Assembly (NCBI GenBank): GCA_902795845.1
Contig: CADBMU010000041.1
Span: forward strand, 1-12,297
Source: an uncultured Erysipelotrichaceae bacterium
Lineage (GTDB): Bacteria > Bacillota_I > Bacilli_A > RF39 > UBA660
DNA: 12,297 nucleotides
Reading direction: 5' to 3'
Made by a program: the position numbers and the translations under genes
Shown: positions 5,762-12,181 of the stretch, one piece after another
Position numbering within the stretch: position 1 is the stretch's first letter
Layout: each line of letters begins with the position of its first letter
Notes under the pieces: model-generated
The model's database searches: none
Told to the model about the DNA's origin: nothing
Seen by the model: the letters and a program-made list of their open reading frames with translations, nothing else

Positions 5762-7495
5762 ATGAAATTAAATAAGAGTATAAATAAACCATTAGTTTTT
5801 ATAATTATGCTATTAATTTCAATGACACTTTCTTTTGCAATCTTAGGATACATATATTATTTATTTCCTAAATTAAGTGATTTTAGAATATTAAAAGTTT
5901 ATGAAGAAAAAAATAAATTGGTATTAGAAACAACAAAATGTTACAATGCAATTAGATACCATTTAGTAGCACTTGATGAAAATAATAATATTGTTTATGA
6001 GACTGATTCTAAAACTAATATCATTGATATATCAGAAATTAATTTATTATATAAACAAAATATTAATTTTGAAGTAGTTACTTATAATAAAAAAAATGAA
6101 AGTAAAAAATCTGATAAAGTTTATAGTTATATAAACCAAGTTGCAGCATTTAGTGATGATAAAAACTATTCGACAGATAAAGAAGATATTAAAATGAAAA
6201 TCGACGGATTTAATAAAAAAGAAAAATATCATTTAGAGTTATATTATAAAGATAGTATTATTTTAAAAAAAGATATTACTGAAGAAAATATTGTTATAAA
6301 TTATAATGAACTAAATCAATATGATGGTAAGATAACTGCTAAATTGTACAATAAAAATAATAGAGTAATATCATTAAAAAATTATTATTTAAATGCTCCA
6401 ATAGTGGGAAATATTAAAATAACTAATCCAACAAATGGTTATACAACATTATGGGACGATGTAACAATTTATTATACTGGTGGAGCCAATGCAACAAATT
6501 TAAATGTAAAAATATATAATTCTAAAAATAAGTTAGTAAATACAATTTCTATGCCTTATGAAAAAGATAAAATAGTATTATCAGCAGATTTATTTAAAGA
6601 AAATGAAACTTATAAAATATTATTGAATGCCTCTTATAAAGATTATGTAGAAATAGCTAAAAGTGATGAAGTAACTATCAATGTTACAGAGAAAAAGACT
6701 GTATCACCTGTATATGTAGATAAAAATTTTACTTTTATAAAAAAAGATAGCCAAGTTAATCTTTTGACAAATACTGAAAATGCAAATATTTATTATACTA
6801 TGGATGGTACAAAACCTACTGTTAATAGTATAAAATATGAAGGTGCAATTACTATTAGTAGTGATGTAACAATAAAAGCATTTGCTGTAAAAGATAATAT
6901 GTATGATAGTGAAATAAATACTTATGAATTTAAAGTAAAAGATAAAAAATTAGTAGTTTACTTGTCTCCTTCTAACCAATATGGTAACAAAGGAGTTAGT
7001 GAGGTTGGATTTACTAATGAAAGAGACATGATGAATAAATTAACTGATTATTTAGAAGCTGATTTAAAAAATGCTGGTGTTGTAGTTTATCGTAATAAAT
7101 CAAGTGGTAATATTAACCAGTGGCTTGCAGAAAGTAATGCAAAAAAAAGTGATTTCCATTTTGCAATTCATTCAAATGGTAGTACAAATCATGATACAAA
7201 AGGAATGGAAATATATGTAGATAAATCAACTTCTAAGTGTTTATCAATTGCCTCAAATATATATAATGGATTATATGAAATATATCCGTATCGTGATGAA
7301 ATATCAGATCGTGGTGTAAAATATGCCAGTGGTTCTCTAGGTGAAGCTAATGATGATTTTATTAAATGCGGTTCTTTAATTGAAATAGCATATCATGATA
7401 ATTATTATGATGCTATGTGGATAGTTAATAATATGGAAGCTATTGCTCAAAATATAGCTAATTCAATTTTAAAATATTATCAAGTGATAGAATAA
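5762..7495 (+). CDS. membrane-anchored N-acetylmuramoyl-L-alanine amidase with chitobiase-type module
   Basis: A 577-residue surface enzyme expected to cleave the amide bond between MurNAc and the peptide stem of peptidoglycan. An uncleaved N-terminal membrane anchor spans about residues 10-33. Residues ~35-335 look like beta-rich, Ig-like extracellular modules. Residues ~341-391 (YYTMDGTKPTVNS...TIKAFAV) match the chitobiase/FN3-associated C-terminal repeat (CHB_HEX_C_1). The C-terminal domain (~398-577) is Amidase_3: LSPSNQYGN (401-409), TNE (E420), AIHSNG (H470), DRGVKYA, and LIEIAYHDN with catalytic E541. The usual first zinc ligand His (GHGG) is replaced by the SPSNQ motif (Q406), a variant I recall in a clostridial/phage subfamily ('LSPSNQxxN...TNE'), so activity is still expected. 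Ribosome binding site is GAGGTGAT, 3 nt before the ATG. The small unknown gene at 7546 follows 50 nt downstream. Confidence 0.9.
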   Translation: MKLNKSINKPLVFIIMLLISMTLSFAILGYIYYLFPKLSDFRILKVYEEKNKLVLETTKCYNAIRYHLVALDENNNIVYETDSKTNIIDISEINLLYKQNINFEVVTYNKKNESKKSDKVYSYINQVAAFSDDKNYSTDKEDIKMKIDGFNKKEKYHLELYYKDSIILKKDITEENIVINYNELNQYDGKITAKLYNKNNRVISLKNYYLNAPIVGNIKITNPTNGYTTLWDDVTIYYTGGANATNLNVKIYNSKNKLVNTISMPYEKDKIVLSADLFKENETYKILLNASYKDYVEIAKSDEVTINVTEKKTVSPVYVDKNFTFIKKDSQVNLLTNTENANIYYTMDGTKPTVNSIKYEGAITISSDVTIKAFAVKDNMYDSEINTYEFKVKDKKLVVYLSPSNQYGNKGVSEVGFTNERDMMNKLTDYLEADLKNAGVVVYRNKSSGNINQWLAESNAKKSDFHFAIHSNGSTNHDTKGMEIYVDKSTSKCLSIASNIYNGLYEIYPYRDEISDRGVKYASGSLGEANDDFIKCGSLIEIAYHDNYYDAMWIVNNMEAIAQNIANSILKYYQVIE

Positions 7496-7500
7496 AAATA

Positions 7501-7533
7501 CTTTCTTTTAATATAATTTATTGAAAAAGAAAG
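7501..7533 (+). promoter_or_regulatory. inverted repeat covering the ribosome binding site of the next gene
   Basis: CTTTCTTTT (7501-7509) is the exact reverse complement of AAAAGAAAG (7525-7533), with a 15-nt AT-rich loop containing TATAAT (7512-7517). The 3' arm overlaps the AAGGA (7531-7535) that should serve the gene at 7546. In RNA the hairpin could hide that site; without a following T tract it is not an ordinary terminator. The TATAAT has no good -35 partner. Confidence 0.4.
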
Positions 7534-7545
7534 GACAATAAATTA

Positions 7546-7929
7546 ATGATAATAATGAGTTTAACAACTTTAGTAGCTAATGCATTTATTGAATTAAATA
7601 AAATTTCTGAAACTAAAAAAATTTATTTAGAAGATGTTTATCAATTTAATGAAGCTTTAAAAGAATATTGTACTTCACATAATATTGGGTACATAGGTCA
7701 AATTGATTCGCCACATTTTTATGAATTAAAATTTAATTATTCAACATTTTTTAATTTATATGAAGATACTGATGGGTATGTTATCACTTTAGCTAATGCG
7801 CTAGGAGCTAAAAATATCGAAAATTATTTTAGATTAGCCAAAAATGAAGAATTATTAAGTATTTTAGAAAATATAAATTTTGAAAATATATTTTTAAAAA
7901 ATAGATGCTTGACAAAAATAAAACATTAG
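7546..7929 (+). CDS. hypothetical protein, 127 residues
   Basis: I do not recognise this protein. It is soluble, with no signal peptide or membrane segment, and mixed in predicted structure: an amphipathic helix at about residues 4-22, a probable helix at ~28-44 (VYQFNEALKEYCTSH), a strand-rich middle with many aromatic residues (about 48-78), and C-terminal helices (ANALGAKNIENYFRLAKNEELLSILENI). The start at 7546 is supported by AAGGA 10 nt upstream; a second ATG at 7555 is possible. It follows the amidase by 50 nt, so it may be cotranscribed. Its last codons contain the -35 element of the infC promoter, and its stop lies inside that promoter's spacer. No terminator separates it from infC except the leader attenuator at 8042-8069. 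Codon use matches its neighbours, and the good start context argues it is real. Confidence 0.7.
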   Translation: MIIMSLTTLVANAFIELNKISETKKIYLEDVYQFNEALKEYCTSHNIGYIGQIDSPHFYELKFNYSTFFNLYEDTDGYVITLANALGAKNIENYFRLAKNEELLSILENINFENIFLKNRCLTKIKH

Positions 7930-7937
7930 TATATAAT
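7909..7937 (+). promoter_or_regulatory. consensus SigA promoter of infC-rpmI-rplT
   Basis: TTGACA (7909-7914) and TATAAT (7932-7937) are separated by exactly 17 bp: a perfect match to the vegetative consensus at both elements and in spacing. Transcription should begin near 7944, giving a leader of about 150 nt before infC. The -35 lies in the last codons of the preceding gene. Confidence 0.92.
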
Positions 7938-7964
7938 TTTAAGTGTTATAAAAAAAGGAAAGAA

Positions 7965-8018
7965 ATGTATCTACATTCACCTGATTGCAAAAGAGCAATA
8001 GGTCAAAAGCCAAGTTAA
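7965..8018 (+). CDS. possible leader peptide in the infC leader
   Basis: A 17-codon open frame, MYLHSPDCKRAIGQKPS then TAA. AAGGAAAG (7955-7962) precedes its ATG at 7965 at fair spacing. Its first ten bases are exactly the 5' strand of the proposed antiterminator, so ribosomes here would affect leader folding. It could be chance in an AT-rich leader with purine runs; no homology is known to me. Confidence 0.25.
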   Translation: MYLHSPDCKRAIGQKPS

Positions 8019-8041
8019 AATAGATATTTTAATTGAACTTT

Positions 8042-8069
8042 GAAGTAGATATATTATGTCTACTTTTTT
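8042..8069 (+). terminator. attenuator terminator upstream of infC
   Basis: AAGTAGA (8043-8049) pairs with TCTACTT (8059-8065), extended inside by one T-G pair (8050/8058) and outside by a G-T pair (8042/8066), and runs into T6 (8064-8069). It lies between the promoter and the infC ribosome binding site, so it controls the operon rather than ending a previous gene. It is mutually exclusive with pairing of 8045-8054 to 7965-7974. Confidence 0.75.
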
Positions 8070-8078
8070 ATATTGTAT

Positions 8079-8085
8079 GGAGGTG
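8079..8085 (+). promoter_or_regulatory. infC ribosome binding site, pointing to an AUA start
   Basis: GGAGGTG lies 7 nt upstream of ATA at 8093. There is no in-frame ATG, GTG or TTG between this site and the conserved IF-3 sequence, so ATA is the best-placed start. Confidence 0.75.
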
Positions 8086-8092
8086 TGTTTAT

Positions 8093-8617
8093 ATAGCAAA
8101 AAATAGTAATGAGTTACCAATTAATGAAAGTATTAGAGTTTCTGAATTAATGGTAATTGGACCTAATGGTGAACAAATGGGAATTAAAAAGCGTGAGGAT
8201 GCATTAACACTTGCAAATTATGCTGGACTTGATTTAGTTTTAATGAGTGATAATGGTACAACTGCTGTTGGAAAAATAATGGATTATAATAAATATCGTT
8301 ATGAAAAACAGAAGAAAACTAAAGAAGCTCAAAAGAAACAAAGAGAAAGCAATAAAGAAGTTAAAGAATATCGTTTATCTGTTAATATTGATATTCATGA
8401 CTTTGATACAAGAGTTAAAAATGCAGCTAGTTATTTACAAAAAGGTCATAAGGTAAAAGCTAGTATAAGATTTAAAGGTAGAGAAATGGCTCATACAAAT
8501 TTAGGACAAGAAGTTCTTAATAAATTTGCAACAAGTCTTGAAGAAATTTCTACAGTTGAAAGTTCACCTAAATTAGAAGGTAGAGTAATGTCTATGCTAT
8601 TAACACCAAAGAAATAG
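8093..8617 (+). CDS. infC: translation initiation factor IF-3 (apparent AUA start)
   Basis: IF-3 binds the 30S subunit, checks the initiator tRNA and start codon, and prevents premature 50S joining. From ATA at 8093 it is 174 residues, normal for the family. N-terminal domain: LPINESIRVSELMVIGPNGEQMGI and DALTLANYAGLDLVLMS; linker: GKIMDYNKYRYEKQKKTKEAQK; C-terminal domain: KEYRLSVNIDIHDFDTRVKNA, HKVKASIRFKGREMAHT and KLEGRVMSMLLTPK. The frame is open upstream to a TTG at 8033, but that stretch lies before the ribosome binding site and across the attenuator, so it is not coding. With no standard start after GGAGGTG, initiation at AUA fits the known habit of infC (AUU in E. coli), where IF-3 represses its own non-canonical start. 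First gene of infC-rpmI-rplT, with a consensus promoter and an attenuator leader. Confidence 0.96.
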   Translation: MAKNSNELPINESIRVSELMVIGPNGEQMGIKKREDALTLANYAGLDLVLMSDNGTTAVGKIMDYNKYRYEKQKKTKEAQKKQRESNKEVKEYRLSVNIDIHDFDTRVKNAASYLQKGHKVKASIRFKGREMAHTNLGQEVLNKFATSLEEISTVESSPKLEGRVMSMLLTPKK

Positions 8618-8645
8618 TTATAAATAAAAGAAGGGAAGTTTAAAA

Positions 8646-8843
8646 ATGGCAAATGGAAAAATGAAAACTCATAAAGCAAGTAGCAAAGTTTTCAAAGTTA
8701 AAAAGAATGGATCATTAACTTATAAAAAAGGTAATGGAAACCATAAGACTAACAAAGATAGTTCTAAACAAGTTAGACAAAGAAGAAATAAGGGAGTATT
8801 AAGTAAAGGAATGGCTGACAATATTAAGTCAGTAATTAAGTAG
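8646..8843 (+). CDS. rpmI: 50S ribosomal protein L35
   Basis: A 65-residue, highly basic protein of the large ribosomal subunit, of normal length for L35. The N-terminal GKMKTHKASSKVFKVKKNG corresponds to the family's 'PKMKTHxxxxKRFKxTxxG', and the QVRQRRNKG stretch to its basic 'KRxLR' region. AAGGGAAG (8631-8638) supports the ATG at 8646, 28 nt after the infC stop. Its own stop TAG is part of the TAGGAGGT ribosome binding site of rplT, so the two are tightly linked and should be made in step. Middle gene of the infC-rpmI-rplT operon. Confidence 0.96.
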   Translation: MANGKMKTHKASSKVFKVKKNGSLTYKKGNGNHKTNKDSSKQVRQRRNKGVLSKGMADNIKSVIK

Positions 8844-8853
8844 GAGGTACAAA

Positions 8854-9402
8854 ATGGCAAGAGTTAAAGGCGGAAATGTTTCAAAAAACAGAAGAAGAAA
8901 AGTATTAAAAGCTGCTAAAGGATATTTTGGTAGTAAACATAGATTATATAAAACTGCTCAAGAACAATTATTCCATAGTGGTGAATATGCTTATAGAGAT
9001 AGAAAAGCAAATAAAAGAAACTTTAGAAAATTATGGATTACAAGAATTAATGCTGCATGTCGTGAGAACGATATAAGTTATTCTAAATTTATTAATGGTT
9101 TAAATATTGCTGGTGTAACTATTAACCGTAAAATGCTTAGTGAAGTAGCTATTGCTGATAGCAAAGCATTTACAGAATTAGTACAAGTAGCAAAAGATGC
9201 TTTAGCAAATCCTACTAAAACTAAAAAAGTAGAAGAAACTAAAGAAGTAAAAAAAGTAGAAGCTAAAAAAGAAGAAAAGAAAGCTGAAACTAAAGATTAT
9301 AGTAAAATGACTTTAGCTGAGTTAAAAGCAGTAGCTAAAGAACAAGGTATTAAAGGTTATTCTACTATGAAAAAAGATGAACTAATTAGTAATTTAAAAT
9401 AA
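8854..9402 (+). CDS. rplT: 50S ribosomal protein L20 with C-terminal Rho_N-like extension
   Basis: Residues 1 to about 118 are a complete L20, an early-assembly 23S rRNA-binding protein: MARVKGGNVSKNRRRKVLKA, GYFGSKHRLYKTAQEQ, YAYRDRKANKRNFRKLWITR and NGLNIAGVTINRKMLSEVA are all typical. L20 is usually about 118 residues; this one has 182. The extra part is a Lys/Glu-rich linker (about 120-147) and a compact segment at 148-182, DYSKMTLAELKAVAKEQGIK then GYSTMKKDELISNLK, which resembles the Rho_N (SAP-like) domain motif 'M.L.ELK.IAK..GI.GYS.MKK.ELI..L'. Such domains often bind nucleic acid. The extension is in frame with similar base use and ends at tandem TAA TAA. TAGGAGGT overlapping the rpmI stop is the ribosome binding site. 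In Bacillus L20 is the feedback regulator of this operon. Confidence 0.96.
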   Translation: MARVKGGNVSKNRRRKVLKAAKGYFGSKHRLYKTAQEQLFHSGEYAYRDRKANKRNFRKLWITRINAACRENDISYSKFINGLNIAGVTINRKMLSEVAIADSKAFTELVQVAKDALANPTKTKKVEETKEVKKVEAKKEEKKAETKDYSKMTLAELKAVAKEQGIKGYSTMKKDELISNLK

Positions 9403-9412
9403 TAAAATAACG

Positions 9413-9442
9413 ACTGGTAGTAAATTTTTTGCTACCAGTTTT
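9413..9442 (+). terminator. probable terminator after rplT
   Basis: Perfect 8-bp stem ACTGGTAG (9413-9420) and CTACCAGT (9432-9439), 11-nt loop, followed by a short T run (9439-9442) before an A. The weak T tract and the next start only 25 nt further suggest partial read-through into the small gene at 9467. Confidence 0.6.
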
Positions 9443-9466
9443 ATATTATATAGAAGGAGGATTAAA

Positions 9467-9733
9467 ATGACATATTTAGTTGAGGCAAATACTTTAAATA
9501 TGCTTTTAAGAAAAGCAGAAGTTGTAATGACTGATTTGAAAAATATTTCTAATGAATGGCAATATGTTTCTAGTCAAACAATAGAAGATATAGAAAAATC
9601 AGCTTATAAAGATATTAATGGTAAATATAGAGCCATGTTATATTTCTTTCAAATTCCTAATTTACAAAATAATTATCATGGTATGTTAAGTACATATGAA
9701 CAGCAAGCTAATTATTCTAGAAGAGCTGTATAA
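9467..9733 (+). CDS. hypothetical protein, 88 residues
   Basis: I do not recognise this protein. It is small, predicted mostly helical and soluble, with no signal peptide, membrane segment or Cys. Its N-terminal half looks like one or two amphipathic helices (NTLNMLLRKAEVVMTDLKN); the middle is polar with a Trp (NEWQYVSS); the end is Gln/Tyr-rich (STYEQQANYSRRAV). AGAAGGAGG (9452-9460) 6 nt before the ATG is a near-perfect ribosome binding site, which strongly supports expression. A weak terminator-like hairpin separates it from rplT and a stronger one closes it at 9766, so it is probably expressed by read-through from the infC operon; no separate promoter fits in the 25-nt gap. A role linked to ribosomes would be a guess from position only. 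Confidence 0.72.
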   Translation: MTYLVEANTLNMLLRKAEVVMTDLKNISNEWQYVSSQTIEDIEKSAYKDINGKYRAMLYFFQIPNLQNNYHGMLSTYEQQANYSRRAV

Positions 9734-9738
9734 ATATT

Positions 9739-9766
9739 AATTATGATAAAATCATAATTTTTTTTT
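9739..9766 (+). terminator. Rho-independent terminator before lon
   Basis: Perfect 9-bp stem AATTATGAT (9739-9747) and ATCATAATT (9751-9759), three-base AAA loop, followed by T9 (9758-9766). It lies 5 nt after the stop of the small gene and ends the upstream transcript before the lon promoter. Confidence 0.88.
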
Positions 9767-9779
9767 GAAATTTCAAAAA
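9762..9779. promoter_or_regulatory. 18-bp perfect palindrome just upstream of the lon promoter
   Basis: TTTTTGAAATTTCAAAAA is identical to its reverse complement. It overlaps the T tract of the preceding terminator and ends 5 bp before the lon -35. Position and symmetry would suit a dimeric regulator. It does not match the CIRCE or CtsR heat-shock operators, and simple AT-rich sequence could produce it by chance. Confidence 0.35.
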
Positions 9780-9784
9780 TAAGC

Positions 9785-9813
9785 TAGACATTTTCACTTA
9801 TATAAAATATAAT
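9785..9813 (+). promoter_or_regulatory. SigA-type promoter of lon
   Basis: TAGACA (9785-9790, one mismatch to TTGACA) and TATAAT (9808-9813) are separated by 17 bp. Transcription would start near 9820, giving a short leader with AGGGAG (9830-9835) before the GTG start of lon. Confidence 0.82.
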
Positions 9814-9845
9814 AAATTTTATTGATTGAAGGGAGATGTTCTTTT

Positions 9846-12155
9846 GTGAATAACAACTTACCAGTAATGCTTTTAAAAGGACTAATTTTAATCCCTAACC
9901 AAGAAGTAAAACTTGATATTAATAATAAAATAAGTAAAAAGATAGTAATGATATCTTCTAAAAATTATAATGATGAATTATTAATAGTTTGCCCAAAAGA
10001 CCAAAAAGAAGAAGTACCTGAAGTTACTGATTTACCTTTTGTTGGGGTAGTATGCAAGATAACAAGTAAAATTGAGCTTCCTAACGGTCACTTGAAGATA
10101 AAAGTAAAAGGGTTAAGAAGAGTAGCCATTGAAGAGTATTCTAATAATGTAAATGATAGTGATATTTTAGAGTGTAGCGTTAGAAATATTGAACTTCCAC
10201 GTTTTGAAGAAGCTGAATTAAATGCTGCCAAAAGAAAATTACTAGATATTTTAAAGAAATATATTGATTTAAATCCATCAATATCTAATAGTATTTTAGG
10301 TTATTTAAAAAATGAAACAGATATTAATAAAATAACTGATCAAATTGCATTATTTTTACCACTAAGTATTGAAAAGAAATTAGAATATATGGAAGAAATC
10401 AATGCTTTAAAACGAGCTCATCGCTTAATAAAAGATATTAATTTAGAAATAGAAATTATTTTACTTGATGAACAAATTGAAGAAAATTTATCAACTGAAC
10501 TTGAGCGTACACAAAAAGAATTTATTCTTAGAGAAAAAATTAAAGAAATAAAAAAAGAACTTGGCGATAATGATATCAAGCAAGATGAAATAGATGATTA
10601 TTTACAAAAATTAAATAGTTTAGATCTAACCCAAAAAACTTATGATAAAATACTTTATGAAATAAAAAAATACGAATCAACCAATGAAATGAGCCCAGAA
10701 ATATCTGGAATAAGAACTTATCTTGATTGGGTATTAAATCTTCCATGGAATAATAAAACTACTGATGAAACAGATATAGTAAAAATAAGAAAAAGCCTAG
10801 ATAAATCGCATTATGGTCTTGAAGAAATTAAAGAGCGAGTAATTGAGTTTGTTGTTTCTAAAAAACGTAATAAAGATATTATAAGTCCAATTATTTGCTT
10901 AGTAGGTCCTCCAGGAGTTGGAAAAACAACTATCGCAAATTCAATTGCCAAATCATTAAATAAAGAATTTAGTAAAATAAGTGTAGGTGGCTTAAATGAT
11001 AGTGCTGAATTAAATGGTCATCGTCGTACATATATCGGAGCATCACCTGGTAAGATAATTGAAAGCATAAAAAAATGTGGCACTAATAATCCTTTAATAT
11101 TAATAGACGAAGTAGATAAAATGGTAAAAGATTATAAAGGAGATCCTGCTAGTGTTTTATTGGATATTCTTGATGTTGAACAAAATAAATATTTTATAGA
11201 TAATTATATTGAAGAACCATTTGATTTATCTAATGTAACCTTTATTCTTACGGCTAATGATGAAAATAAAATTCCTTTAGAATTATTGGATCGATTAGAA
11301 ATAATAAAAATATCTAGTTATACAGAAATAGAAAAAGTTGATATAGCTAAAAAATACTTATTACCTAGAATATATAAAAATTATCTATTAAAAGCAAAAG
11401 ATATAAAAATAAGTAATGATATTATTTTAGAAATTATAAATAATTATACTAAAGAAGCTGGAGTTAGAGAGTTAAATAGATTACTTGATAAAATAATTAG
11501 AAAAATTATAGTTTTAAATAATGATAATGAAGATTTAAAAATTACTTTAAAAGAAACTGATTTAAAGAAACATTTGGGTAATAAAAAATTTGAAAATATA
11601 TTAAATAATAATGTTATTCCTGGTAAAATTAATGGCCTTGCTTTTACACCTTATGGTGGAATGGTTATGCAAATTGAAAGTTGTATGTATGAAGGAACTG
11701 GAAAGATTAAAACAACAGGTTCTTTAGGAAATGTTATTAAAGAAAGTGTAGAAGTAGCTATAAGCTATTTACAAGCTAATAAAGATTTATTAAAAATTAA
11801 TGATTATTATTTTAAAACAAAAGATATTCATGTTCATATGCTTGATGGTGCTACAAAAAAAGATGGGCCATCAGCAGGAAGTACTATAACCTTGGCAATA
11901 CTTAGTTTGATACTTAATAAAGCTGTTAACAATAATATTGCTTTAACTGGTGAAATGTCTTTATCAGGAGATATTTTGCCTATTGGTGGATTAAAAGAAA
12001 AAATTATTGGTGCTTATAACAGCGGTATTAATATTGTATTTATACCAAAGAAAAATCATAATGATTTAGATAATATTCCAGAAGAAGTTAAGAAAAAAAT
12101 TAGTATTATAGAAGTAAATAATTTTATAGAAGTATATAACAATATTTTTGGATAG
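9846..12155 (+). CDS. lon: ATP-dependent protease Lon (LonA type)
   Basis: A 769-residue cytoplasmic protease that unfolds and degrades damaged and regulatory proteins. The GTG at 9846 is chosen because AGGGAG lies 10 nt upstream and the protein then begins [19 protein letters not shown], like Lon N termini; a TTG at 9822 precedes that site. Domains: N-terminal substrate-binding domain (to about residue 200), coiled-coil linker (~205-260), AAA+ module with Walker A GPPGVGKT (354-361), Walker B ILIDEVDK (D421/E422), sensor-1 N471, arginine finger R483 (LLDRLE) and sensor-2 R541 (GVREL), then the protease domain with catalytic Ser in DGPSAG (S676) and Lys in GGLKEK (K717). Length is normal for LonA. 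The pore-side segment [20 protein letters not shown] differs slightly from the usual '[20 protein letters not shown]'. It has its own promoter; no CtsR or CIRCE site was seen. Three hairpins follow the stop. Confidence 0.98.
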   Translation: [769 protein letters not shown]

Positions 12156-12181
12156 TTATATACTTTTTATTTTGTATATAA
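12156..12181 (+). terminator. AT-only hairpin right after lon, weak terminator candidate
   Basis: TTATATAC (12156-12163) pairs exactly with GTATATAA (12174-12181), with a 10-nt loop, starting on the base after the lon stop and followed by TATTTTTAT. The stem has one G-C pair only and the T run is interrupted. Confidence 0.35.

Larger units (their letters stand above)
7944..8092 (+). ncRNA. structured infC leader, probable L20-type attenuator
   Basis: The 5' untranslated region between the infC promoter and start. Visible structures: hairpin 7979-8003 (ACCU/AGGU plus AUUGC/GCAAU, one bulged G, loop AAAAGA); hairpin 8015-8032 (TTAAAAT/ATTTTAA, AGAT loop) extendable by 8012-8014 with 8038-8040; and a terminator at 8042-8069. 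Bases 7965-7974 (ATGTATCTAC) can pair with 8045-8054 (GTAGATATAT, one G-U), which would block the terminator, so the leader has two exclusive folds. In Bacillus this operon is controlled by L20 binding to its leader to favour termination (L20 leader, Rfam family). Same operon and logic suggest the same mechanism; homology to that RNA family was not tested. A 17-codon open frame also lies in the leader. Confidence 0.72.

Noticed and set aside
6047..6232. Minus-strand open frame within the amidase gene
   Set aside because: Phe/Ile-rich mirror of a Lys/Asn-rich coding region; no ribosome binding site.
8001..8007. GGTCAAA resembling half of a CtsR site
   Set aside because: A single half-site inside the infC leader, with no second repeat and no heat-shock gene beside it.
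8033..8092. Upstream in-frame extension of infC from TTG at 8033
   Set aside because: It crosses the attenuator hairpin and lies before the ribosome binding site; IF-3 homology begins only after 8095.
8491..8679. Minus-strand open frame across the end of infC and start of rpmI
   Set aside because: Overlaps two certain genes and has no support of its own.
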